From positions 835,752 through 899,751 of the forward strand of contig VWZF01004881.1 of NCBI GenBank assembly GCA_013396755.1: DNA of 64,000 nucleotides. Reading direction: 5' to 3'. Origin of the DNA: Sclerurus mexicanus (lineage: Eukaryota > Chordata > Aves > Passeriformes > Furnariidae). The position numbers and the translations under genes are program-made. Below are positions 49,130 through 61,756 of the stretch, piece after piece. The stretch's first letter is position 1; the number at the start of each line of letters is the position of its first letter. A model generated the notes under the pieces. The model saw only the letters and a program-made list of their open reading frames with translations, did no database searches and was not told the DNA's origin.

Positions 49130-50250
49130 TCAGAGTTAACAGCTGTGGCCGTAAATACCCAGCACAGGTGGAGCCAACACAGAGCAGAGAACCGTGAGCG
49201 ATCCTCAAACCCCAGCACCGTCCATCCCGCCAGGCTTTGCCCTTGCTCACCATCTCCGTGCTTCATCCGAACCGCACGCTGTTTTCCAGGGAATTCGGAT
49301 TCACATGACTGCATTAACACATCGCAGAGTTCCCTGCCCCCTCATCTTTCAATTCTTTCATCTACATTGTTTATAAAGAGACACAAACCCTTTCTTCCCG
49401 GGTTTAATAACTCATGACCTGCCCCTGCAAAAAGTCCTACACATAATCCATATGTTTTATTAATCCATAATCCATAGTGTTATTAACTGTGAAAAATGCC
49501 CAGCAGTGAGCACGTCACCGTCATCTTTTGCTGTCCCCAATTAGTTCTGGTCTAACTCTTTTAGCTCCAGGAGATACCAGGTTATAACTTGTCTGTCAAG
49601 GCTGAGGTTTATTTTACATAATGTGTAATATCTGAGCAATCAATGCTGTAATCATTGAAATGATTGTCCTATCAGTCAGCAGCTTGTTTGGCCACCAAGA
49701 CCTTCATGTCTTTTTGCTGATGCTGTAATTTCTGAAGCAAAGACGAATGGTGACCTGGGTGTGAGAGCAAGTCAGTACTGCAGTACTAGGGACGTGTCAG
49801 ACCAGCCCAGAGCAGATCAATCCAATGTCAGAAAAATAATGGATTCAGTCAGAATTCAATAATATTAGACTAAATTTTCCATCTCAGCTTGTTTTATTCT
49901 ACTATTTATAATTCTGGCCAGAAAAAATAAAGATCAAGGCTCAGTTATTTCCCTGATTCTTGTCCCTTTCCTGAGGGAAACCACGGTGGATCAGTGGGCG
50001 AGCACAGGGCAGAGCAGAATGAAAGGAACAGAACTGTTTCATTTCGGGCAGCGCAGCCTCAGTGGTGACGGGTTCACAAGGGCTTGATTGAGTCATTGTG
50101 TCATCCTGCAGCCTGCAGTTACACTTGTTCATACAAACAGAACTCACAGCCCTGATGTGGTCAGAGGCAGCCGGGTGGAGCAGAGCCCGTTTTTCCTGGA
50201 GTTTTACATGGATTGAGTCCCTGGTCGCGGGGAGACTCCCAGGACAAACC
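49130..50250. other. Intergenic stretch with no recognised gene
   Basis: A mix of ordinary and AT-rich sequence (notably 49430-49930) between the B3GALNT1 promoter region and the CR1 element. I see no conserved protein, RNA gene or clear repeat. Confidence 0.5.
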
Positions 50251-50255
50251 ACTGA

Positions 50256-50575
50256 TCAGAATCACAGAACGTGCTGAGCTGGAAGGGACCCAGCAGGATC
50301 ATCGAGTCCAACCCTCAGCCCTGCACAGGACACCCCAGGAATGACACTTTGTGCCTGAAAGCATTGTCCAAACGCTCCTGGAGCTCTGGCAGCCTTGGGG
50401 CCGTGCCCACTGCCCTGGGGAGCCTGGGTGACCTTGAACCTCCTGGTGATTTCCTCGGCGTTCAAAGCTCCTGAGATCCCACCTGACCCTGCCCTGACAC
50501 AACTCCAGCCCTTCTCTGCCTCCTGTCACTGGTCACGAGAGTGAAGAGATTGGTGGCTGCCCCAGCTGCACACAA
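50256..50575 (-). mobile_element. CR1 LINE 3' fragment with foreign patch
   Basis: The inverted CR1 starts 'cagaatcacagaacgtgctg' and runs through 'catcgagtccaaccctcagc', 'gcattgtccaaacgctcctg' and 'ctctggcagccttggggccg'. It resumes at 'ccctgccctgacacaactcc' and ends in 'cactggtcacgagagtgaag'. Between 50433 and 50471 the expected CR1 sequence (gggtgaagaaccttttcc-like) is replaced by 39 bases. These match, inverted and with one mismatch, part of the ARL14 coding region at 51512-51550. Confidence 0.92.
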
Positions 50576-50859
50576 GACTCGAGGTAAGATCTGTTGTTGC
50601 TGGGAGATGAGATGCAGATAAATGGGGGATTGATAAATAAAAAAAACCCCTAAGATTTCCCCTCCTCACTGGCCGTGTTTATATGTCCTTTCTTTCCTTT
50701 TCCCCAGAGAGTGTGGATGCAGGGACTGACCCCCGAGCACGCGCCGAGCCAGGGCAGACGTTTCCGCAGAGCACGGATCAGGGAGTATCCAGGCTGCTGG
50801 TCCTGGCAGCGTGGCTGCCGTTCAAACCTGCCGGAAGGCAGTAACCTTTGTGCCCGTGA

Positions 50860-50963
50860 CCAATGGGTAGGTTATTCACGGCGGTCCCACCCACGGGCTT
50901 GGCACGGAGGGTGCACCTCCACCAGCACCGCCGGCCTCTTATCAACCCAATAAAAGCCACGTG
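50860..50963 (+). promoter_or_regulatory. ARL14: Putative ARL14 promoter elements
   Basis: A CCAAT box (50860-50864), a TATA-like AATAAAAG (50949-50956) and a CACGTG E-box (50958-50963) lie in the right order. If the TATA-like box is used, transcription would start near 50980 and give a leader of about 150 bases before the ATG. This is motif spotting only. Confidence 0.4.
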
Positions 50964-51127
50964 TGTTTGCACAGAGGGTTTACTGACTGCGCAGCGCAGA
51001 GCTGCTCTTCTCCTTCCTCACCCTTTGTGCTTCTTCTCACGGAGGAGGAAGGGCATCCATGCAAATTGGCTTCACGGAAGAGAGACAATATTCCAGCCTG
51101 GCTGGGTGAGAGAACTCCACGGCATCA

Positions 51128-51712
51128 ATGGGCCTCCAGAACACCAAACCCCCCAGAGCAAAGCAAGCCAATATAGTGATGCTTGGGCTTGATTCCGCGG
51201 GAAAATCCACGCTGTTGTACAAATTCAGGTGTAAAGACGCTTTTGTAACCGTTCCAACCGTCGGCTTTAACGTCGATATGATCGAAATCAAGAAAGGATT
51301 TACACTGACGTTTTGGGACGTTGGAGGACAAGAGAAAATGAGGCAGCTCTGGGGCAATTTCCTGGAGGACACAGCCGGCCTGTTGTACGTGGTGGACAGC
51401 TCCGATAAGCGACGGCTGGAGGAGTCGAGGAAAGAGTTTGAACTCATCCTAAAGAACGAATCCATAAAAAACGTGCCGGTCGTCGTGCTGGCCAACAAGC
51501 AGGACTTGGCCGGAGCTTTGAACGCTGAGGAAATCACCAGGAGGTTCAAGATAAAGAAGTACTGCAGTGACAGGACTTGGTACGTGCAGCCCTGCTGTGC
51601 CATCACGGGAGACGGGCTGGCAGAAGCTCTCCAAAGAGTGGCCACCTTTGCCAAACAGTACACCAGATCCAAGGAGACTTTCAGAATCCTGAGGGAAATG
51701 GATACACTTTGA
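51128..51712 (+). CDS. ARL14: ARL14-like small GTPase
   Basis: An intact intronless frame of 194 residues (human ARL14 is 192). ARF-like GTPases recruit effectors to membranes when bound to GTP; human ARL14 is linked to MHC class II vesicle movement with its effector ARL14EP and myosin 1E. All G motifs are present: GLDSAGKS (20-27), switch 1 Thr44 in PTVGFN, WDVGGQE (63-69) with Gln68, NKQD (123-126) and the CAITG base-contact motif (157-161). Gly2 is available for myristoylation. Two marks favour ARL14 over ARL11 or ARFs: the stretch ILKNESIKNVPVVVLANKQD and CSDRTWYVQPCCAITGDGLA, both very close to human ARL14 as I recall it. The Kozak context is moderate (G at +4). The location between B3GALNT1 and the next promoter differs from human. 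Confidence 0.93.
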   Translation: MGLQNTKPPRAKQANIVMLGLDSAGKSTLLYKFRCKDAFVTVPTVGFNVDMIEIKKGFTLTFWDVGGQEKMRQLWGNFLEDTAGLLYVVDSSDKRRLEESRKEFELILKNESIKNVPVVVLANKQDLAGALNAEEITRRFKIKKYCSDRTWYVQPCCAITGDGLAEALQRVATFAKQYTRSKETFRILREMDTL

Positions 51713-52095
51713 GGATTTCTAGCATCAAACTCTGGTGGATGTTAACATATTTTGTTGGACACACTAAATCTGGACATACTGGAGTCTGGAGAACTTTTAT
51801 ACATACGTATATATAAATACTTGTGACAATATTAAAATATACTGCTACACCTGCAGATGCTTCTGAAATAGGGCTCTGCAGCATTTTATTATTTTTTTGT
51901 GTTCCCTCAATGTTATTCAGCTCAGAAATGTGGCTGCTGAATGATGAGAAAGGTGCAGTTGGGCACCTGGAAACAAAACAGGTGAGAAGTGTTTCAATCC
52001 CTTAAGTCGTTTTGTAAGGTGTAAAAGAGCCAAGCCATTTGTTAAGCAAGCACAAAACGCCGTTTTGCAATAAATGCTCTGTGGATGGATTTCTC
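51713..52095 (+). other. ARL14: ARL14 3' untranslated region
   Basis: A/T-rich sequence after the stop, ending with AATAAA at 52069-52074 followed by a T/G-rich run, a typical cleavage context. It implies a 3' UTR of about 370 bases. A 'tatacatacgtatatataaa'-type AT run lies near 51800. Confidence 0.65.
52069..52074 (+). terminator. ARL14: Poly(A) signal, ARL14
   Basis: Canonical AATAAA, about 355 bases past the stop, followed within 20 bases by 'ctctgtggatgg' (G/T-rich). It is the first such hexamer downstream of the gene. Confidence 0.65.
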
Positions 52096-55000
52096 ATGTT
52101 AAAATACAGTGGGTTTAGAGCTTAAGCTCTTAATTATGTCCAAGAGAACCTGATGGCTTTTACTCCACTCTGGAGACAGTTACTCCAAGCAGATTACGAC
52201 AGGCAGGATCTGCTCCTCATGCAGCCAGAGCTGGGACCCAGTGTCATCTCTAAGATCCAGGTCTGATGTCGTGATGTCCCGGATTTCCCTGTGCTGCTTT
52301 CCTTGTTTGACTGCTGGATTGCTCTCCTTGGCCAGGAGCAGCGGGATGGAGCCCAGCATGGGATGACTCCAGCAAAGTGCTGAATCCCAGTCTCTTGGAG
52401 GTGGGGGAGGAATGAGGGAATTGGCTCCTTGGACCTTTTTTTAATAGATCTTGACAGATCCTGTCCTGCCTCTACTGAAACCATCTGAAATACTGTTACT
52501 GGTAAGTTTAGGGTTGATTACATTTGACATAACTAATCCCATTCCTACAGTTTGTGGAAAAAAATTCCAAAGGAAATTTCTGTGCCGATTTCCTGCTGGC
52601 TGAAGGAGGGAATTAGCATTCTGAATTTCAGAAATGAAGGACTGATAACCAGTAGAACTAATTGAACTCCATCAACCATGAAACCAGTTTAAGGCTGACG
52701 AGTTAATAGGGCCTGCTCTGTTAAATGCAGGAGAAGAGAGACCACTGAACTCTTGGTTATACAGTCCCAGAAAACCCAGCCCAATTCCTTTTGCCTCCTT
52801 GGCAGAGGGTGGGATGCTCCAGAGCTCAGGATGCTTGCTCAGATCCCTGGATTTTTTTTTTACCCCCTATATTTACCACAATTTTTGATCACAGACAAGT
52901 CATTCAATCACTCTGTGCCTCAACAGTGCTCTGGGAAAATGAACTTCCCAGTCATGGGCTCTGGAAAAGTCGTAGCAGGGCGTCCTCTTGTGCACCTTCT
53001 TTTTGTGACAAAATATTGATGCCAAGTAATTCACGTAGGAAATTTGTGTTTCATTCTTACTAATAAACAGGCAGGAAATTCAAGTTACAGGAGGGTGAAG
53101 CAGCAATAAGATCACCCCGACGTACCCTGTTGTCTCATGCGTTTATTATTCAAAGACCAAAAAATCATCAGGGGAATTTGCTGAAATAGTAAACGAAGGG
53201 AGGTTTCTCAACAGCAGCTGTTATTAATACTGAGACTAATCCCCAGGGGCTAAATCCTGAGTCATGTTGAGACTCCGTTGCTAAAAGGAGAGCAGGGATC
53301 TGAACGTCTCCCTGCCTGGGCTGGTGATTTATGTTCAATATAAAATGTCCTCTTCTGTCCCTAAAAAGATCTGTAAAAGTCACTAACATGAGTTTTCCAA
53401 ACTCAGCAGTTCAACGTTCAAAACTGTAATGTTTCAAATCAATACATTTATGAGCATTTGTGTGTGCATGGTATGTATTGAATTCTCTTAATCTAATCAG
53501 GTGTCTCTTATAAACCTCAATTTAGTCCTGTGGCCTCGGGACTCCCTCAGGGAGAAACACTCCGGAGAGATTTAATGAGGGGGCACCAGGGTCTCTAATT
53601 AGACCAGAAGCAAATGCTAGGGGCAGAAATAAAGCCATATAATAGACCAGCTCGTATAGCTAAAACCAAGACTAAGCTTTCAGGCACACAAGCCCTTCTG
53701 CAGGTTATCAAATTAAACTAAATGGCATTCACATCAGCTTGAAGAAATATTTCACGTTATGCTTCAAAGGAGAGAAATAAACTCGATTCCATTCACTTTA
53801 CAGAATATCAAGTATTTAAAAATGGAATTTTCTAAGAGCTTGGTTTCTTGGAGAAGTGAAGGCATGCCCGTTATATCTGCCCAGAGAGACCCCAACCTTT
53901 CAGAATAACTTTGAAGCTTTAAAATAAATATCAATCACGCTGGCTGAAGGCACAGCTTCTCCGAGGAATTATACGCCTGAAAGTTTAATTAAAAAAAATC
54001 AGTGAGACAGAGAAAAGTGACCACCCCTGTGCCCTCGGTGAAGACAAGGCTGATAAGCTACAGAACGAATCCCCACGGAGATGAATGTTCCCTCTGAGCC
54101 ACAGGAGAGCCAAGAGATCATCAATCCAAAGGCTTAATTAGTTCCTCTGCTCCCGGAGCTGGTTGGTCTTTTCCATCCTGCAGGAATAAGCAGAGTCCTG
54201 GGGGGCTTCCTTAGGATGGGGAGGCACAGGAGATGGACCCTCTGCTCCAGATTGCCTCTCTGCACTCGGAGCAAAGAACCTCCCTGAGCCCTCCGCGGGT
54301 TTGGGGAAGTTCCTCGGGCAGGAAAGTGCAGAGGAAGCGGCACTTGTGGCTCAGCCCTGGTCGGAGCGGAGCAGAGCTGGTGCCCCAGGCTCATCCCGGG
54401 CCTGGGAATTGTTTGATATCTGATCCCATCACGTGTTCCGTGCTGAAATCAATAGCGGGCACTTGCAGAGGTGTTTTACAGCCCCGTCCCGCTCTGCGCA
54501 GTCTTAGGGCTGGAGGCTGCTCGGCTGAGCGCAATGAGCAGGATTGTCTTTGTGTCTCAGAGCACGACAAAGGGGAATTCTGGTGGTGCTAAAAACACAA
54601 TCCTGGAAGCAAAATTTATTCCTGGATAAGCTTTTTATCTTATTTTATTATTTGTAATCACTATAGGTTACTCTCTAAAAACAACTGTAGGATTTTTGAA
54701 GGCTTTGAGAAGGTGAGAAACCAGAAAAAGAAGCCTGCTGCCCTCTGTGGCAGTGGCACTGAACTCTGGGAGCCGCAAAGTTGGCGTGGGATGAAAGGCC
54801 TTAAAGAGTTTGGGTCAGCTGTTTATATTGCTTCAGGTTTGGGAATTTTTTCCATTAGCCACCCTGGTGTTCCTTGCGTTTTTATCACTGGATTCTGGCA
54901 GTCTTGTGCAAGTGCAAAGTTGCAGAACCACTGCAGCTGTGTTGTAGTTCAAGTGTTCAGTTCTCCAGCGTCTGCTCATGTCCCTGACAGAGTTTGCTGT

Positions 55001-56855
55001 TCCTGTTCCTTCCCGCTGACAGAAGAGTCATCCAAGAGGGGTGGAACACACCTCAGACAGGGAATCTCAAGGGCTTGAAGAAGGGTCTGTGAAACCCAAG
55101 GCATGCAGGACCCTGTGCCCCCTCAGGTCGATTACCCACCCAGACATGTTTGGATGGGACAATTTGAAAGTCAGCAAATCCAGAGGGTGGGGATCTGTCC
55201 TTCTGGCCATTTGTTGGTAAGTGGTATAAAGTCTCCATGGGTCTTCTGAGTTTTGAAATAACTCATGGGGCTCACCGGACACAATTCCAGTGGGATGAAA
55301 TGCCGTTTTAGGGAAGGTGTGGAGCAGCAGAAGAACCAGCAGATTTGCACGGTAACACTCGCCCCTCCTCTGCCTGGCAGAGAATCACTTGAGCCCTCTG
55401 CAGAAGCAGAGGGAAGGGTAATGTCCCAGGAATGCAGGACAAGGCCTTTCCAATCTCAGCCTGTGTAGGGCTGGGCGTTCCTCCAATGTCTCTGGGCTGT
55501 CTCCTCCTCATTTGTGACAAGTAACTGAACCAAAGGCAAGACTTTCGTGTATCAAGCGAGTTCTAAGTCTGCTGCAAAGGGAGACAACAATGCTCTGAAG
55601 TGCTGAATAAGCATTAAAGAGCTTAGGGCAGGCTCTCTTCCCAAAGCAAATGAGCCAAGCTACAACCAGGCTTCTTCCACTTCTAATTAGCTCAAGTGCT
55701 CGTGTTCAGCACTAAGGATTCTGGACATCTATCTCCAGCCTAGATTATCCAAGTCTCTGTAATTTGGGATGGAAACTCCTGAGGGTGGAGTCCCTGCTCC
55801 CAAGGCACACACCAGACTGCAGGGACCATTTGCAAATGTAAATTCATGAACAGAAACAAGCCCAAACACCCCTGATTTCGAAGCAGATTGTGCATTGTCT
55901 CGTGTTTCTGTTCCTACAATACTCTGTTCTATAGCTGTGCTCCTGCTCCTCCAGGACGTGTCTCAGGGTACCTGTATCCCCCAGCCAGAGCCAGGTTTGC
56001 TTGCCTTGGTCACCAAGGACAGTTCCCGTCGGGGTCACCCCTGTCACCTCTGTGTACCCCTCCCATTTACAGCTGCAGGTCCCCACAGAGCAGAGCCCTG
56101 TCCCTCTGCAGGTGCCACAACGGCAATGCCTGTTGTCACGGTCTCGTTATCAGATTTCCACGGTGCTGTTGTGCTCGCTCTCGTGCCACTCCTTGTGCTT
56201 AGAATTACCCAAACAACATTTACAATCCCATCTCAGTGTTTTCCTTCAGCTCCTTCCTCAAAGCACTCCTTTCCCACGATGTATGCAAAACTCATGACAA
56301 TAGCTGTTAGGTTTTTATGACCAAGTCTTGACCCATATCTTTTGATGAGTATTTTTTATTATTTCCTTGTTCTCCCCATATTTATTCATCTGTGCCCTCG
56401 TAGTGCTTTCTTGGGTGCAAATATCATGTTTGTGTTCTGTGTTTCTCACTGCCTGACTGATGAGAAGTTTCTAGACCTTATGATAGTGCTATAAGTAACC
56501 TGAATAGGGTGAAATATCTGCAAAAATAAGGAATTTTGTGAGTTTAATAATCCATCTAGCTCTGAAACCCAAGCCGTGTGTGTTGTTTCTTTTTGGCAAA
56601 TACAGCTGGGAAGTGCAGCAACAATTTCATTGATCCAGACAAAGCCTAATCTCCTTTGCAATCCTGCTTTGCTGTTAAAGGGTAACTTGTGCCTTGATCA
56701 ATAGTTTTCAGTTACTTTATCTAAAGCACACACATTCATCACTGAAGAATGTGGGGCTCTCAACATCCTCTTAACTGATTCAGAAGCCTGAGAAGTTCTA
56801 TTTCTTACGGGACCACCAGAGATTCCTGTGAAAATCCCTCATGTCACCTGGATGC

Positions 56856-56872
56856 AAAAAAAAAAAAAAAAA
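56856..56872. repeat. A17 homopolymer
   Basis: Seventeen consecutive A residues. No retrocopy or SINE body is evident immediately upstream, so it is most simply a mononucleotide repeat. Confidence 0.95.
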
Positions 56873-59800
56873 GGTAAAGGCATTTTGTGAACAGCTTAAT
56901 TAATATTTGAGAAATGAATCTCCTCGTGGGGTAGGCCTCCTGCCCAGAGCCCCCTGCTGAGGCCATCAGCTCTTCCCAACACAAGGAGTGGATTTTTGAC
57001 TGGATTTACATGGGTTTGCCTTTGTTGAGGGTTTACACCGGAAGGTTCAATCTATGCAAAATACGTTTTGGTCACGGTATGTTTGTGTGCTCCTCAGTTA
57101 TTTACATGTTGAGCGTGTACAAACCCAGCTTGAATTACTCTGAAAAGGTTAAATAAAATCAGAAAGAGGATGTTACAGAAAAAGAACTTAAGGAGTTAAG
57201 CAGGAGGGGAAGTGGGGGGAGATAATCTACCGCAGTACAGTGGGAAAGGGGAAAGAAAAATAAGAGACACAGATATTCTCAGGGCAAAGTCCCGAGTGTC
57301 TGCAGGTACACAAAACAATAAAAAGCAAAATCACCTTCCAGCCATCAACCCTTGAGTGGCTTTTGCGCCACTCCTGTGCCAAGAGTCTGTTCAAAAGCCT
57401 TCTCTTCTTTAAAGTCAACATCTGACGTGGACAAACAGGTCTGAACGTCCCTGTGTTCTCTCTGAACAAGTTACACTGAAGGCAACAGTTTCACAGATTT
57501 TAGTAACATGAGACCCTAAAGATGTAACCCTCGAGAAAATATTATGCAAAGAGCTGGCCTACAGTAACTCTAAACAAGACTAAACCTGAGTATGAATACT
57601 AAAAAATACAGGAAGCCTTATTATGTGGAAATTAAATATAGTTTCAAGTAATTCTTCCATTTAACCTACACAGGAAGGCTTTCATATTTCTTAGTTCTCA
57701 GCTGTTTATTAAGGGTTACACACTGAGCCTTTCCTTTTGGAAGTTTAAGGTTTTCCAATGAGTCATTTGGTTCACTGATTATTTAAAATAGAACAGGTAA
57801 ATTTGTACAGGCTTTTCTTCCTCACGTGCTGCTAAAAGCCCCCACCGAGTATTAAGGAAAACCCAAGGCAAACAGCAGGAAATCTTTATCTTGTTGAGTG
57901 ATATTATAAAAAACATTCTTGTATAGTGTTTCCACACTGAGACATCTTGTGGTGTGCCAGGTGTCCTGCAGCTCATCACAGCCAACGATGGGGCCGTGAA
58001 TTCATGAGAGGCTTAAACCACACAGCTAAAAATCCTGTACCTCGCTCTTTTCAATGAAGTCTTTCAAGCCTGATAGTAACAATTTGTTACATATAAATTT
58101 CTGCTCTTTAGGTAAAATCCACATTTGTTTTCATTATGCTTTAAAATTAACATTTCACTGAAATTTCATACCAGTGAGTGAGGTCCAAGCTGTCCAAACA
58201 AGCAGATTCCCAAACTGGGACTCCCATTACTGTTACTTTTTTTTCACATTACTGATTTATAAGAGCCCTGGAAAACAGTTCATACCCAAAATGAGATTTG
58301 AATATAAAGAGAAGTAACGAACATTAAAAGATCTCGGGGATCTTCAGTTCCTGAAGCTGCTAAAAGGCTGTTTATTTCAGGAAAATTCTGTGCCTATTAT
58401 TCCCCCTCAAAAGAGAAGCTGAAACAGAAATATTTAGCAGAAACCCTTTAGCAGACATCAGAAAAGCATGGAAATGTCAGTCCTAATCCTTGTGAGAATG
58501 GGCCTCGTTAGCGCTGCTGCTCAGAGCCCTCATTTTCTTCATTAGAGCATCGCAACAAAGAGAGACGCAAACTTGGAGTATTTTCACATCTCTGCTCACT
58601 ATCAGTCCCCGAGCCTTTCAAAATTCCTGATTCAGTGGTGTGTTGGAGTTTCCTTTCAAAAGGAGCCCGAGGCGCAGCCCTGAGAGTGGCAATCTGCATC
58701 CGGACATGTACATTTTTGTTGCAATCAAAGATGCATCGTGGATTCGCTGCCGCGTTCTGCGCTCCGCTCCCTGGCACTGCAGCCACGAAAAAGAGCTTCC
58801 GCTTGAGATGCTCCCCGAAATGTCTCTGGTTTCATGACTCTCTTAATGTTCCTGTGTCCAACGTGAAGCACACGTTCCCTAATGCTTCCTACCGGCATTT
58901 GATTATCTCAGCACATTGTATTATTAATTTTTCAAACACAGCTCTGAGGATCAGCCTCCCATTTGGAAACCTGAGGAAACGTGAGGACAAGAGACTTCCC
59001 TTTCTGCAGACAGCCAAGTGGAACAGGATTCAGAATCTTGGAGTTCCCAGGCCTGCCAGCAGATATTAAGTTTTCCTTTCCTTTTAGAAACATTCTGGAA
59101 CTCACCCAGAGCCAGAAACGTTTTCTGCCTCTGTCTTACCATGAGTGGTGCTACCAGGGGCTTCTTAAGAAGAATTTCCTTTGGCATGGAAAGATGTTTC
59201 AGGGCGCACTGAAATGGCTCATTTCACTAAACATTTCTTCACTTTTCATCTCAAATTCAATTTTCTCCCCTTACCTTTAACAGGAAATTGTTCTGTTGAA
59301 AAGGTGGAGCAGCTGGAACACAGGCAGGGAAGTGCAGCTCCACAAACTGCTGATTGATCATCAATTCCTGCTCTTCCTGGGCTACTTGCAGCTGATGGAT
59401 TTTTGGGATTGACTCCAGCTCTGACATCAAGAAACATTTTTTTGCCAATGGTCATTTCCGATCTATAAATTTGTCTGATCTAGTGCATTAAAAACTGAAC
59501 GTATCTGGGCTGAATTGTAGAAAACGTCATCAATGTCAATTAAAAGCGATCCTCAAATCAAGGGCCCTGTTAAACAAAAAGCAATATTAAAACAGAACGG
59601 CTGAGATCAGAAATAGGCTGGTGTGCTACTCCAGAGACAGCCTTGGAACCCTGAGAATAAATTTGAAGCTGATGGCCCCTGCTCCGTGTCTGCGGGAATG
59701 TGGGAGCCCTGGGACGATTCTCTAGTCGCAGGAGCAGATGTTCAGCTGATGTGAATCAGCAAAGGCCTCTGGAGCCCCAGGAACTACCTGTAATTTGCAC

Positions 59801-61681
59801 CATCTGGGGAGCTGTGCTGCAGCCCCTCCTCTGGAAGAAACTGAATATTGTGTGTTGTCACGGAACTAGTCACACGGGAGGCTCAAAAAATGACAATAAA
59901 ATTATAGAGAGTCTTTGAGGAGGAAAAAAGCGCTCATTAGGGGGTGGTTCACATTCAAAGAGGCCTCGTGGGGGAGATCCCTGGGGCTGGTGGAAAGCTC
60001 GGGCTGGAAGGGACACAGGACACCAGCCTGGGGAGAGACAGTGTAAATGTCACAGTTTTCAGTCAGTACCACCCCTATTAAAGTGTATGTTTTTCGAAGT
60101 ATAAATGCTTCTTTTTTCCTAGATACAAGGAAAGCTAAAATACAGTGTAGCCGGTGGTTCTAAATGAACAAACCCAAGGGGAAACACGAAGAGGAACTGT
60201 GCATCTTTGGACTCCAACAGAGGTGTCCCTGCACAAGGGAAGAATCCCTGAGTGTGAGCACAGCCAGGGACAGGAGAGCTGTTTAAGTGTCTGTGGGCCG
60301 AGCCTTTTATTCCTACTGTCATCCAAAGGAGTTCAGCCAACTTCCATCAAAAATCACCTTCAGGCCTGTCTTTTGCAAACCCCTGTGTTTGCACACCATA
60401 AAATACCCTGCCAGCAGTCCAGTGGGCTGCCTTCTCGTTAATACCAACTATGCCATTTGTATAAAGCCCAGGATTAACGGCAATTTTTCCATGTGCACCA
60501 CAAATCTTTGCAGCTTTATATAGTACTTTGTTTCTTGTAGTAGGGGGATAGATTTACTTGCTATGAAAAGCCACTTGCAGGATCTCCTTTTACCTAAATA
60601 TATGTTTAGTAAATACATAGTATATGTTTTAGTAAATGCATGATATATATTTATAGAGATTTTACTAATAAAAAATTCTGCCTTGCATTACTATTTCCCA
60701 ACCTGAGAAATATCCAAAAATATCAAAGATGCAGAGCTTTGTACTGTGGTAGCACATGAAGGCTGAACAGTATCACTGAGAGAATTTGTGTTACATGCAT
60801 AATTTATTATATTGCAGGCACCTACATTTAAACAAAAAATATCCTTCTAGGAAAAGCTAATTTAGAATCAAAATATCCAGTTGTTTGGGTTTGTTTTTTT
60901 TTTAAAGACAGCCCAGTGACAGTGGATCAAGAATTCAGGAGGGAACTGGTCTGTGCTTCAGAATTGGCCTTCTGAGTGTTTTTGCACTGCAGATCTGAGG
61001 TAAAATCAAGGAAAAATAACGTGGTAATTGTTCCTCTGAGAGCCAAACAGATTAATTAGACTACAGTTACACAAAATGCACTTGACTAACCGCTGATTAT
61101 GTCTTCAATGAAGTCACAATATAAATTATTCTTCAGATGATCCCAGATCAAAGAGCACTGCAGGATTGTCTTCCTCGGAACATCCATAATTTAGTAAGAG
61201 GGAAGCATGTTTTGTATTTCACATGAAGTTACACAGAGGGGAACTGTGCACGTCAGAACGGGGTGTTACACCTGGAGATGCAGGAATCTGGTCTTGAGGC
61301 ACATCTGGATTGAAGGAGGATTCTCCAGTGTGATTCTCAAATGGTTACTCTTAAAAGAACATGATTATTCTCAGCCCCTTGACTCTGTCAGTCTTTTTCC
61401 AAGAGCACAGAGGGCAGGTCAGCAGAGATGGCTTCACTGAAAGGTCACCGTCACTACTTCAGGCACTGAGTCAGTGTGGTCGCTCCAGAATGTGCTGGCT
61501 TTCCAATTCCATCCTTCCCAAACCACTCGCTGTTGTCATCGGGGGTGACAGTGGGAGGTGGTAGAGGTGGGATGAGCAAAGCTGTGGAGAAGGTCGTGAT
61601 GAAAAGGGTGATGATGGGGGGAAAGGGCTTTCCTTTCCTTTCCTAACTTCTAAAGTGGGTCTTGGACACTGGAGCCCCTTT

Positions 61682-61756
61682 AGGCACTGGAAAGGGCTCT
61701 CAGGTCTTCCTGGAGCTTCTCTTATCCAAGTGAACACCCCCAGCTCTCCCAGTCTG
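61682..61756 (-). mobile_element. CR1 LINE internal remnant, antisense
   Basis: 'Ggcactggaaagggctctca', 'ggtcttcctggagcttctct' and 'cccccagctctcccagtctg' match an internal CR1 block upstream of the usual 3' end. The copy lacks the 3' tip. A TTTCC run precedes it. Confidence 0.75.

Noticed and set aside
48096..49320. Long open frames on both strands in the CpG-rich block
   Set aside because: G+C-rich DNA has few stop codons; the translations are Pro/Arg/Gly-rich low complexity with no known domain.
50262..50465. - strand frame beginning NAEEITRRFKV, suggesting an ARL14 pseudogene exon
   Set aside because: Only 39 bases match ARL14; the sequence on both sides is CR1, so it is a patch in a transposon, not a processed pseudogene.
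56856..56872. A17 run as the tail of a retrocopied gene
   Set aside because: No recognisable exon-derived or SINE sequence precedes it and no target-site duplication was found by eye.
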